From NCBI GenBank assembly GCA_030024065.1, contig JASEIE010000065.1, positions 1-13,772 of the forward strand: a stretch of DNA of 13,772 bases, given 5' to 3'. The position numbers were made by a program, and so were the translations under genes. This document shows positions 6,994-13,400 of the stretch, in pieces. This stretch comes from Thermodesulfobacteriota bacterium. Its GTDB lineage: Bacteria > Desulfobacterota > BSN033 > UBA1163. Each line of letters starts with the position of its first letter. Position 1 is the first letter of the stretch. The notes under the pieces are model-generated. The model was given only the letters and a program-made list of their open reading frames with translations. It made no database searches and had not been told where the DNA came from.

Positions 6994-7710
6994 ATGCCGA
7001 GGCTGGGTGTCAATATCGATCATGTGGCTACAGTGAGACAGGCACGGGGAGTAGCTTATCCGGATCCCGTTACAGCCGCTGGAATTGTGGAACTGGCTGG
7101 AGCAGATGGCATTGTCTGCCATCTGAGAGAGGATCGGCGCCATATCCAGGATCGGGACCTCCGGCTCCTCAGGGAGGTCATCCAGACCCGACTCAATCTG
7201 GAGATGGCTGCCACCGAGGAGATGATCCGTATCGCCATTGCAACGAAACCCGATATCATCACGCTTGTTCCCGAGAAGAGGGAGGAATTAACCACCGAGG
7301 GCGGGCTCGATGTCATCAAGAACTTCCGCTCTCTTAAAAAGGCAATTCAACGCCTCCAGAAGGGCGGCATTCCTGTCAGTCTCTTCGTCGATCCCAGTAA
7401 GAATCAGATCAAGGCTTCGGAAGGGGTTGGAGCCAATGCCATTGAGATCCACACCGGTCGTTATTGTGAGGCAAAGACCCTGGCTCTCGCCGATGAAGAA
7501 TTGAAAAAGGTCCTCGATGCGGTCGGAGAGGCATCTCACCGAAACCTCCAGATCGCAGGGGGCCACGGCCTCAACTATGTCAATGTGCAGCGGATTGCAG
7601 AGATCAGGGAGATTGAAGAACTCAATATCGGTCACAGCATCATCGCCCGTGCCGTCCTTGTGGGTCTGGATCGAGCCGTCCGGGAAATGATTGCACTTAT
7701 TAAAAAATAG
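6994..7710 (+). CDS. pdxJ: Pyridoxine 5'-phosphate synthase
   Basis: Forms pyridoxine 5'-phosphate from 1-deoxyxylulose 5-phosphate and 3-amino-2-oxopropyl phosphate, the last ring-forming step of the DXP-dependent vitamin B6 pathway. The 238-residue TIM barrel starts [19 protein letters not shown], the family signature. The expected catalytic residues are present: H43 in [10 protein letters not shown]70 in LNLEMAAT and H191 in [17 protein letters not shown] near the end binds phosphate. I chose ATG 6994 over the in-frame ATG 6982 because family members start at this point and GGGAGG lies four bases upstream. The 6982 start would add only MGGT. It follows glmM by 21 bases. The stop is followed at once by a heptamer element before acpS. 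Confidence 0.95.
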   Translation: MPRLGVNIDHVATVRQARGVAYPDPVTAAGIVELAGADGIVCHLREDRRHIQDRDLRLLREVIQTRLNLEMAATEEMIRIAIATKPDIITLVPEKREELTTEGGLDVIKNFRSLKKAIQRLQKGGIPVSLFVDPSKNQIKASEGVGANAIEIHTGRYCEAKTLALADEELKKVLDAVGEASHRNLQIAGGHGLNYVNVQRIAEIREIEELNIGHSIIARAVLVGLDRAVREMIALIKK

Positions 7711-7782
7711 ATTGCGGAGTGTGGATTGCGGAATGCGGAATCATCAGGGCTAAAGCCCTGAGTTCCGAAATCCGAAATTGGA
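7711..7782. repeat. Composite palindrome: converging heptamer arms around a perfect hairpin
   Basis: It fills nearly the whole pdxJ-acpS gap. The left arm has four heptamers of the ATTGCGG type (7711, 7718, 7725, 7732). The right arm has three in the opposite sense (GTTCCGA 7762, AATCCGA 7769, AATTGGA 7776). The arms 7724-7740 and 7763-7779 pair at about 13 of 17 positions. Between them is a perfect 7-bp stem, TCAGGGC (7744-7750) with GCCCTGA (7755-7761), closed by a TAAA loop. No T run follows, so it is not an ordinary terminator. Confidence 0.8.
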
Positions 7783-7784
7783 AG

Positions 7785-8186
7785 ATGATTATCGGAACCG
7801 GCATCGATATTGTGAACATCGAACGGATCGGGCGCCTGATGACACGCTGGGGAGACGCCTTTTTTAATCGGGTTTATACGGAGAAAGAGATCTCCTGTTG
7901 TCAAAAAAGGCCCCGTCCATCAGAATGTTTTGCCATCCGATTTGCAGCGAAGGAGGCCTTTCTAAAGGCTATTGGTTCAGGGCTTCGAAATGGGATTCAA
8001 TGGACGGATATTGAGGTGGAGAACGATCTCATGGGAAAACCCCTCCTTTCCCTCCATCGAAAGGCTAAGGAGGTTCTTAAAACCCATCGGATCGAAAGGA
8101 CGTTCCTCACCCTTTCCCACGACCGACCATACGCCGTGGCTTATGTCCTATTAGAGGGAAGAGACCATGAAAGTAGTAACCGCTGA
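7785..8186 (+). CDS. acpS: Holo-[acyl-carrier-protein] synthase
   Basis: Transfers the 4'-phosphopantetheine arm of coenzyme A to apo-ACP, activating it for fatty acid synthesis. The 133-residue protein starts MIIGTGIDIVNIERIGRL, and the metal ligands D8 and E57 (in FAAKEAFLKAIGSG, 53-66) are in their family places. It is slightly longer than the usual 120-126 residues. The frame is open upstream to a GTG at 7719, but those 22 codons come from the heptamer element and do not resemble the family, so ATG 7785 is preferred. No good Shine-Dalgarno sequence precedes it; only GGAAG directly abuts the ATG. Its 3' end overlaps the start of nnr by 20 bases, which suggests translational coupling. Confidence 0.93.
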   Translation: MIIGTGIDIVNIERIGRLMTRWGDAFFNRVYTEKEISCCQKRPRPSECFAIRFAAKEAFLKAIGSGLRNGIQWTDIEVENDLMGKPLLSLHRKAKEVLKTHRIERTFLTLSHDRPYAVAYVLLEGRDHESSNR

Positions 8187-9717
8187 TCAGATGCAGGAAT
8201 TGGATCGGAAGGCTATTGAGACCTATCGAATTCCAGGGATCGTCCTCATGGAAAACGCAGGCAAGGGAGCCACTGACGTCATCCTCAACTCCTTTCCCGA
8301 TATCCAGAGAAAGAGGGTAGCGATCATCGCTGGAAAAGGAAACAATGGAGGAGATGGCTTTGTCATTGCCAGACACCTTATGAATCGAGGTATCCCGGTC
8401 AAGGTCTTTCTTCTCACAGACTCAAAATCCCTCAGGGGAGATGCGGAGACCAATTTCTTCATCTTGCATCGAATGAAAGGGGAGATCATCTCCATCCCTT
8501 CAATAAAAGATTACCAGAAAGTGAAGCGGGATCTGGAGAAGGCGGATATTTTGATCGACGCCATCTTTGGCACAGGCCTCGATGCGGAAGTGAGAGGTTA
8601 TTACAGGGAGGTCATCGATCATCTCAATACCCTTAACAGACCCATCGTTGCCATCGATATCCCCTCCGGCCTGGATGCCGATACGGGCAAACCACTTGGT
8701 GCGGCAATAAGGGCCGCCCTCACCGTTACTTTCGGCCTGCCCAAAGTGGGATTGCTCATCTCACCGGGAATTGATTATGTGGGAACAGTGAAGGTCATCG
8801 ATATCGGCATCCCCAAAAATCTGGTGGATGAGGAAAAGATTCAGACCCACCTTCTCGAAGAGGAAGAAATCAGACGATTCTTCTCCTCGCCCCGGCGTCC
8901 GGACACCCATAAGGGAGATTATGGCCATCTGCTGGTTATTGCTGGATCCGTGGGAAAGACCGGAGCCGCTGCAATGGTCTGTGAAACTGCTCTGAGGATG
9001 GGGGCGGGGCTCGTTACCCTGGCGATCCCGAGGAGTCTGAATGCAATCATGGAGATGAAATTGACCGAGGTGATGACCGAACCCCTTCCAGAAACCCCCA
9101 AACAGACCCTCAGCCTACGGTCCTTCAATTCTATTCTCCGCCTTTGTGAAAATAAGAGGGCCATTGTGATCGGACCGGGTATTGGAACTTTTAAAGAAAC
9201 CCAGACGCTCATTCTCAAACTGATCAAAACGATCGATCTTCCCATCATCCTCGATGCTGATGGACTGACGGCTCTGGCCACACAACCCAAACTCCTTCCC
9301 ATTGCCAATCGCTCCCTCATTCTGACACCCCACCCCGGAGAGATGGCACGATTGATACAATCTGCGGCAAAGGAGGTCCAGGGAGATCGAATTGGAATCA
9401 GCCGCAACTTTGCGCAATCCAACCACGTCTATCTCGTTCTCAAAGGGTACCGCACCCTGATCGTCACTCCCAAAGGAGACATCTATATCAACCCAACAGG
9501 CAATTCGGGGTTGGCCACCGGAGGAACAGGGGATGTGCTTAGCGGGATGATCGGAGGTCTGGTCTGCCAGGGATATGATATTCTCCCATCCCTTCAGGCC
9601 TCTGTCTATCTCCACGGATTGGCAGGAGATGAAGTCGCCCGGGAACTGGGTGAAAAATCCCTTATGGCAACAGACCTCATCAGGAAGATCCCCGCCCTTC
9701 TACAGAGGAGGATTTGA
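8167..9717 (+). CDS. nnr: Bifunctional NAD(P)HX epimerase / ADP-dependent NAD(P)HX dehydratase
   Basis: Repairs hydrated NADH and NADPH. The N-terminal YjeF_N/NnrE domain (about 1-215) epimerises the R and S hydrates. The C-terminal ribokinase-like NnrD domain (about 235-516) dehydrates the S form using ADP. Visible motifs are GKGNNGGDG (56-64) in the epimerase. In the dehydratase they are HKGDYGHLLVIAGS (248-261), TPHPGEMARL (387-396) and TGNSGLATGGTGDVLSG (444-460), with the catalytic base expected at D456. At 516 residues it matches the usual fused form. ATG 8167 has GAGGGAAGAG a few bases upstream and lies within the end of acpS. The acpS-nnr pairing with overlap is common in bacteria and supports one transcript. 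Confidence 0.96.
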   Translation: MKVVTADQMQELDRKAIETYRIPGIVLMENAGKGATDVILNSFPDIQRKRVAIIAGKGNNGGDGFVIARHLMNRGIPVKVFLLTDSKSLRGDAETNFFILHRMKGEIISIPSIKDYQKVKRDLEKADILIDAIFGTGLDAEVRGYYREVIDHLNTLNRPIVAIDIPSGLDADTGKPLGAAIRAALTVTFGLPKVGLLISPGIDYVGTVKVIDIGIPKNLVDEEKIQTHLLEEEEIRRFFSSPRRPDTHKGDYGHLLVIAGSVGKTGAAAMVCETALRMGAGLVTLAIPRSLNAIMEMKLTEVMTEPLPETPKQTLSLRSFNSILRLCENKRAIVIGPGIGTFKETQTLILKLIKTIDLPIILDADGLTALATQPKLLPIANRSLILTPHPGEMARLIQSAAKEVQGDRIGISRNFAQSNHVYLVLKGYRTLIVTPKGDIYINPTGNSGLATGGTGDVLSGMIGGLVCQGYDILPSLQASVYLHGLAGDEVARELGEKSLMATDLIRKIPALLQRRI

Positions 9718-9772
9718 TTTTCACCTCATCTTCATTTAAGATTAATTGTGTCTCTAAACCAATACGCGAACC

Positions 9773-9792
9773 CCTGCCTACCAGCAGGCAGG
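9773..9792. repeat. Small palindrome CCTGCCT/AGGCAGG in the nnr-baeRF gap
   Basis: Arms CCTGCCT (9773-9779) and AGGCAGG (9786-9792) are exact inverted repeats with a 6-base loop. Directly after it come two 8-base units, TTGAACCC and TTGAACTC (9794-9809), similar in style to the heptamer arrays elsewhere. No T run follows, so a terminator role is doubtful. The rest of the 121-base gap (9718-9838) shows nothing else I recognise. Confidence 0.6.
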
Positions 9793-9838
9793 CTTGAACC
9801 CTTGAACTCTTACTTACACCTCACATGGAGATTTCCAT

Positions 9839-10993
9839 ATGGATATGAGGACTGAGATCAAAAAATTGGCCCGCATCGAGGAAGGACCCCGCCCTTTCCT
9901 CTCTCTCTATCTCAACACCAGATGGGACGATGAACAACAGCGGGAACGAATCCGCCTCTTTACGAAGAATCAATTGAAGAATGGATATGATCGGCTCAAA
10001 GAGAGAGAGGATTGGAGAAAGGTCTATCTCGAAGATCAAAAACAGATTGAAAGGTTCGTGGAGGGACTGGTCCGCCGCTCCCACGATGAAGGGGTCAATG
10101 GAGTCGCCATCTTCTCCTGCAGTAGTGCAAACACATTTTTCACCTATCCTTCCATGATCTCTTTCGAAAACGAATTCTTCCTCTCCGACCTTCCGACTCT
10201 CCGCCCTCTCGTCCGGCTCTCCTCTCAGTATCAAAACACCCTCGCCGTGATGGTGGAGACCGATTCGGCCAGATTATTTGAAATCTCCCTCGAGGGTCTG
10301 ATCGCCGAATTCTCTATCGAAAGTTATGTCCCGGGCCGCCACGATCAGGGAGGGTGGGCACAGATGAGATATCAACGCCATATCAAAGATCATATGGATA
10401 AACACCAGAAAGAGGTGGCAGTGCAACTGACCGAACTGTTTGACACGGGAAAGTGGAGAAGGGTTGTCCTCATCGGTCAGGATCGGACCATTGCCAATTT
10501 TAAGACCTTCCTTCCGGAGCGGGTCAAACAGCAGATTACGGATACTTTCTCCATGGACTTCTCCGAAGAGCGATCCAGAGTGTTGAGGCGTATTTTTGAA
10601 CGCCTCTTCCAGAAGGAAAAAGAAGAAGTCTCTCATCGAATTCAGGAGTTGAAGGAGAGAACTCCTCAGGGAGGGCTGGCTACCTTCGGCTTAAACGGAA
10701 CACTGGAGACCTTAAATAAAGGGCAGATTCAGACCCTCTATCTCCTCACCTCCTTATCCCTTCCGGGAGGGAGATGCTCCGGATGCGGCTGTCTCGTCCT
10801 CATCCATCCCCCGGATTTTCCTTCAGCTCCCTGTCCCCTGTGCAAGGGAAACATCAGAATGATCAACCTCGGAGAGGAGATGATGAGATCGGTCCTCCGT
10901 CAGGATGGAGAGGTCAAATGGGTCGAAGAGAATAGAATCCTGAAAGAGAATGATGGCGTTGGAGCCTCTTTAAGATTTCGTTCATCCCGTTAG
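9839..10993 (+). CDS. Bacterial archaeo-eukaryotic release factor (baeRF/Vms1-type) homologue with zinc-ribbon motif
   Basis: A 384-residue protein that I place in the baeRF superfamily, related to eRF1/aRF1 and to the peptidyl-tRNA hydrolase domain of Vms1/ANKZF1. It starts with a baeRF-like segment, GPRPFLSLYLNTRWD (16-30). The key segment is QGGWAQMRYQRHIKDHMDKH (170-189): a GG-x-x-Q loop followed by the R-x-QR-x-I helix typical of the family. It stands where eRF1 has its GGQ loop and Vms1 its catalytic glutamine. The C-terminal third has helices rich in KE/R, then CSGCGC (313-318) and CPLC (332-335), spaced as a four-cysteine zinc ribbon as in domain 3 of archaeal release factors. The role is inferred as ribosome rescue or release of stalled nascent chains; it is unproven. 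GGAG lies eight bases before ATG 9839. It sits between nnr and a bifunctional-nuclease gene, 22 bases before the latter. Confidence 0.7.
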   Translation: MDMRTEIKKLARIEEGPRPFLSLYLNTRWDDEQQRERIRLFTKNQLKNGYDRLKEREDWRKVYLEDQKQIERFVEGLVRRSHDEGVNGVAIFSCSSANTFFTYPSMISFENEFFLSDLPTLRPLVRLSSQYQNTLAVMVETDSARLFEISLEGLIAEFSIESYVPGRHDQGGWAQMRYQRHIKDHMDKHQKEVAVQLTELFDTGKWRRVVLIGQDRTIANFKTFLPERVKQQITDTFSMDFSEERSRVLRRIFERLFQKEKEEVSHRIQELKERTPQGGLATFGLNGTLETLNKGQIQTLYLLTSLSLPGGRCSGCGCLVLIHPPDFPSAPCPLCKGNIRMINLGEEMMRSVLRQDGEVKWVEENRILKENDGVGASLRFRSSR

Positions 10994-11015
10994 TTTCCGA
11001 CAATAGGAGGAGAGA

Positions 11016-11489
11016 ATGCTGGTTGAGATGAAGGTGAAGTTTTTGACATTCGATTCCACATCGAATGGATTCGTCGTTCTCCTGATGGATCTATCGAACA
11101 GGACCGGGCTTCCCATCTGGATCGGGCCGTTTGAGGCAAACGCCATTGCCATGAAACTGAAGAAGATAGGTTCCCATCGCCCCATGACCCACGATCTCAT
11201 CCATAATGTTCTGAAAACCTTTGAATCCCAGGTCATTAAGATCGTTGTCAATGACCTGAAGGAAAATACCTACTACGCTCTGGTCCACCTCAATCGAAGG
11301 GGAGAAGAGATCGTCCTTGACTCCCGTCCCAGCGATGCCATCGCCATTGCCCTTGCTGTGGATGCTCCGATCTATGTCTCCGAGGAGGTGATCGAAAAGG
11401 CGCGGACCATCGACTTTGAGAAAGAGGGAAATCCGTTCAAGGAATGGCTGGAAAATCTCAACCCGGATGATTTTAAGTATAAAGCCTAA
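11016..11489 (+). CDS. Bifunctional nuclease family protein (DUF151/BFN)
   Basis: A 157-residue protein of the DUF151 (bifunctional nuclease) family. It starts MLVEMKVKFLTFDSTSNGFV. It contains LPIWIGPFEANAIAMKL (32-48) and the signature DSRPSDAIAIALAVDAPIYV (102-121). Plant members were reported to have DNase and RNase activity and some bacterial members are linked to stress, but the function of most, including this one, is not established. The protein is cytoplasmic with no signal peptide, and its length is normal for the family. A strong GGAGGAG stands just before ATG 11016. It is 22 bases after the baeRF gene, so the two are probably co-transcribed. The acidic C-terminal tail after residue 130 (KEWLENLNPDDFKYKA) is ordinary for the family. 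Confidence 0.9.
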   Translation: MLVEMKVKFLTFDSTSNGFVVLLMDLSNRTGLPIWIGPFEANAIAMKLKKIGSHRPMTHDLIHNVLKTFESQVIKIVVNDLKENTYYALVHLNRRGEEIVLDSRPSDAIAIALAVDAPIYVSEEVIEKARTIDFEKEGNPFKEWLENLNPDDFKYKA

Positions 11490-11508
11490 ACCTCAACAAT
11501 ATATTAGA

Positions 11509-11565
11509 GATTGCTGATTGCAGATTGAAAAATCTAAAATCTTAAATCCAAAATCTAAAATCAAA
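11509..11565. repeat. Converging AT-rich heptamer element between the bfn gene and tsaE
   Basis: The left arm has GATTGCT, GATTGCA and GATTGAA at 11509, 11516 and 11523. The right arm has five heptamers beginning AATC at 11531, 11538, 11545, 11552 and 11559. The right units are GATT in reverse complement, so the arms face each other. The element ends four bases before the tsaE start codon. Confidence 0.8.
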
Positions 11566-11569
11566 AAAG

Positions 11570-12055
11570 ATGGTCCTTCAGGCCAAAAACGCCCGCGAGA
11601 CAGTTCAGGTTGGAAAGAAGATAGGGCAATGGCTTCGGCGTGGAGATGTGGTAGCCTTAACGGGTGAACTGGGTGCAGGAAAGACCCAGTTCGTCAAAGG
11701 GCTGGCTGCAGGGACCGGGGTTTATAAAACCGCTTATATTTCGAGCCCCTCTTTTATGCTGATCAATGAATATAAAGGGAGGATACCCTTTTATCATATC
11801 GATCTTTTCCGCCTGAAAGAGGAAAAGGAGGCTAAAGAGTTAGGTCTGGAAGAGTATTTCCATGGCGAGGGGATCACAGCTATCGAATGGGCCGACAGGA
11901 TTCCATCCCTGCTCCCCGAAGAGCTTCTCCGGATTCATATCGATTATACCGGCAAACAGACCCGATCCATAGAAATCGTAGCCAAAGGAAAAAGGTACGA
12001 AGAATTGATTAAAAAGTTCGGAGTTCGAAGTCGGGAGTTCGGAGTAAGATACTGA
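11570..12055 (+). CDS. tsaE: tRNA t6A threonylcarbamoyltransferase complex ATPase TsaE
   Basis: The ATPase subunit that works with TsaB and TsaD to make N6-threonylcarbamoyladenosine at position 37 of ANN-decoding tRNAs. Visible features are Walker A GELGAGKT (32-39), the switch segment SSPSFMLINEY (58-68), HIDLFRL (76-82) and AIEWADR (104-110). The family is usually about 135-155 residues; this protein has 161. The surplus is the C-terminal tail FGVRSREFGVRY, encoded by a heptamer array like the one ending folP. The ATG at 11570 is the only sensible start, but it directly follows the previous heptamer element and has no Shine-Dalgarno sequence, only an A-rich stretch. tsaB and tsaD are not in this window. 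Confidence 0.94.
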   Translation: MVLQAKNARETVQVGKKIGQWLRRGDVVALTGELGAGKTQFVKGLAAGTGVYKTAYISSPSFMLINEYKGRIPFYHIDLFRLKEEKEAKELGLEEYFHGEGITAIEWADRIPSLLPEELLRIHIDYTGKQTRSIEIVAKGKRYEELIKKFGVRSREFGVRY

Positions 12056-12109
12056 AATAATTTTAAATCTATTTCTCCGAACTCTGAACTCATTACTCCG
12101 AACTACTTT
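12015..12109. repeat. Converging heptamer element (AGTTCGG/CTCCGAA) between tsaE and lysC
   Basis: The left arm has five heptamers starting AGT at 12015, 12022, 12029, 12036 and 12043, most of them AGTTCGG. The right arm has heptamers starting CT at 12075, 12082, 12089, 12096 and 12103, two of them CTCCGAA. In reverse complement the right arm reads as AGTTCGG-type units, so the arms form an imperfect inverted repeat around an AT-rich 25-base centre. The left arm lies inside the tsaE coding end. Confidence 0.85.
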
Positions 12110-12124
12110 AGGGGAGGTGACTGG

Positions 12125-13363
12125 ATGGCTTTGGTGGTTCAAAAATATGGCGGAACCTCTATCGGGGATATTGAGCGGATCAAAAATGTAGCCCGTAGGG
12201 TCCTCAACACCAGAAATCAAGGCCATCGTGTGGTGGTCGTCGTTTCGGCCATGGCGGGAGAGACGGACAAACTGATTCGCCTTGCACAACAGGTCACTCC
12301 GGATCCCGATGAAAGAGAACTGGATGTCCTTGTCTCCACCGGCGAACAGGTCTCCATTGCCCTGCTCGCCATGACCCTCAAATCGATGGGCTGCGATGCG
12401 AAATCTTACCTGGGATTTCAAATCAAGATCGCTACGGACAGCGCTTATGGCAAAGCCCGTATCACAGGGATCGAGTCGGAAAGGATGCTCGAAGATCTGA
12501 CAAACGGAAGGGTGGTCGTCGTAGCTGGTTTTCAGGGCGTGGATGAGTCAGACAATATCACCACGCTGGGCCGGGGAGGCTCCGACACTACCGCTGTCGC
12601 CGTGGCGGCTGCCGTAAAGGCCGATGTCTGTGAAATCTACACGGATGTCGATGGGGTCTATACAACCGACCCCAATGTCTGTCCAAAGGCGAGGAAGCTC
12701 TCCAGGGTCTCTTATGATGAGATGCTCGAAATGGCCAGCCTGGGAGCCAAGGTGCTGCAGATCCGTTCTGTCGAGTTCGCCAAAAAATATGATGTCCCCA
12801 TCCATGTGAGATCATCATTCAATGATAATCCCGGAACCATTGTTTGCAAGGAGGAAAAAGAGATGGAAAGGGTCGTCGTTTCAGGGGTGACTTACAATAA
12901 GAATGAAGCAAAGATTGAGGTCATGCGCGTTCCGGATATTCCCGGAGTGGCCGCCAAATTATTCAAGCCCATTGCCGATGCCAATATTGTGGTGGACATG
13001 ATCATCCAGACATCCAGCACCGAAAAAGGCTGCGCTGATGTGGCCTTCACTGTTCCCAAAACCGATTTCTCTAAAGCCCTTCAGATCGTCAAAGAAGTTG
13101 TTAAAGGGATTGGTGGAAAAGAAGTCCTTTCTGACGAAAACATTGCGAAGGTATCAATTGTGGGCGTCGGGATGAGGAGTCACTCCAATGTGGCCACACA
13201 GATGTTTGGTGCACTGGCTAAGGAGGGGATCAATATCCAGATGATCTCCACTTCAGAGATCAAAATCTCCTGTATCATCGACTCCAAATATACGGAACTG
13301 GCAGTTCGTGCCCTCCACGACGCCTTTGAACTGGATAAGCCAACCATCGGGGTGGAGAAATAA
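12125..13363 (+). CDS. lysC: Aspartate kinase (aspartokinase)
   Basis: Phosphorylates L-aspartate, the first step to lysine, threonine, methionine and diaminopimelate. The 412-residue monofunctional enzyme has an amino-acid-kinase domain (about 1-245) starting [15 protein letters not shown], with KYGGTS at 7-12 and [17 protein letters not shown] in the active-site region. Two ACT domains follow (about 265-340 and 345-410), which bind feedback inhibitors such as lysine and threonine. GGGGAGGTGACTGG just before ATG 12125 gives a good ribosome site. There is no fused homoserine dehydrogenase. The gene follows tsaE by 69 bases filled by a heptamer element. Its 3' end carries another heptamer array and then an insertion sequence. 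An internal start at 12863 may make a separate regulatory subunit. Confidence 0.97.
   Translation: MALVVQKYGGTSIGDIERIKNVARRVLNTRNQGHRVVVVVSAMAGETDKLIRLAQQVTPDPDERELDVLVSTGEQVSIALLAMTLKSMGCDAKSYLGFQIKIATDSAYGKARITGIESERMLEDLTNGRVVVVAGFQGVDESDNITTLGRGGSDTTAVAVAAAVKADVCEIYTDVDGVYTTDPNVCPKARKLSRVSYDEMLEMASLGAKVLQIRSVEFAKKYDVPIHVRSSFNDNPGTIVCKEEKEMERVVVSGVTYNKNEAKIEVMRVPDIPGVAAKLFKPIADANIVVDMIIQTSSTEKGCADVAFTVPKTDFSKALQIVKEVVKGIGGKEVLSDENIAKVSIVGVGMRSHSNVATQMFGALAKEGINIQMISTSEIKISCIIDSKYTELAVRALHDAFELDKPTIGVEK
12848..12854 (+). promoter_or_regulatory. Perfect internal Shine-Dalgarno AAGGAGG inside lysC
   Basis: AAGGAGG is followed by an 8-base spacer and an in-frame ATG at 12863 (codon 247 of lysC). 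It is the strongest ribosome-site match in the window, and it falls at the join between the kinase and ACT domains. Confidence 0.6.
12863..13363 (+). CDS. Possible aspartokinase beta subunit from an in-frame internal start of lysC
   Basis: Translation from ATG 12863 would give a 166-residue protein starting [20 protein letters not shown] and containing only the two ACT domains. In Bacillus subtilis LysC and in Corynebacterium glutamicum aspartokinase, an in-frame internal start at nearly the same place yields a beta subunit of about 160-170 residues, which assembles with the full-length alpha chain. A consensus AAGGAGG with 8-base spacing supports the same here. Seen: the site and frame. Known: the alpha2beta2 arrangement in those families. 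Inferred: that this start is used in this organism. Confidence 0.5.
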   Translation: MERVVVSGVTYNKNEAKIEVMRVPDIPGVAAKLFKPIADANIVVDMIIQTSSTEKGCADVAFTVPKTDFSKALQIVKEVVKGIGGKEVLSDENIAKVSIVGVGMRSHSNVATQMFGALAKEGINIQMISTSEIKISCIIDSKYTELAVRALHDAFELDKPTIGVEK

Positions 13364-13400
13364 TCAATGCAAAATGATCAATTAGCAATTAACAGTTATA
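13359..13400 (+). repeat. Heptamer array (AATNNNC units) at the 3' end of lysC
   Basis: Consecutive heptamers begin at 13359, 13366, 13373, 13380, 13387 and 13394; examples are AATGATC, AATTAGC and AATTAAC. The array begins over the lysC stop codon and ends where IS630-like sequence seems to begin. No facing arm is visible in the window. Confidence 0.7.

Noticed and set aside
7719..7784. GTG 7719 as start of acpS
   Set aside because: The extra 22 codons are encoded by the heptamer/hairpin element and do not resemble AcpS; the family start is MIIGTGIDIV.
8919..9615. Overlapping minus-strand frames inside nnr
   Set aside because: Both are antisense to the conserved dehydratase domain and have no ribosome site.
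9825..9838. ATGGA/TCCAT mini-hairpin around the baeRF ribosome site as a riboswitch
   Set aside because: Only five base pairs with a four-base loop; too small to call a regulatory structure.
11509..12109. Heptamer arrays as a CRISPR array
   Set aside because: The units are 7 bases, contiguous and degenerate; there are no 25-40 base repeats with unique spacers and no cas genes.
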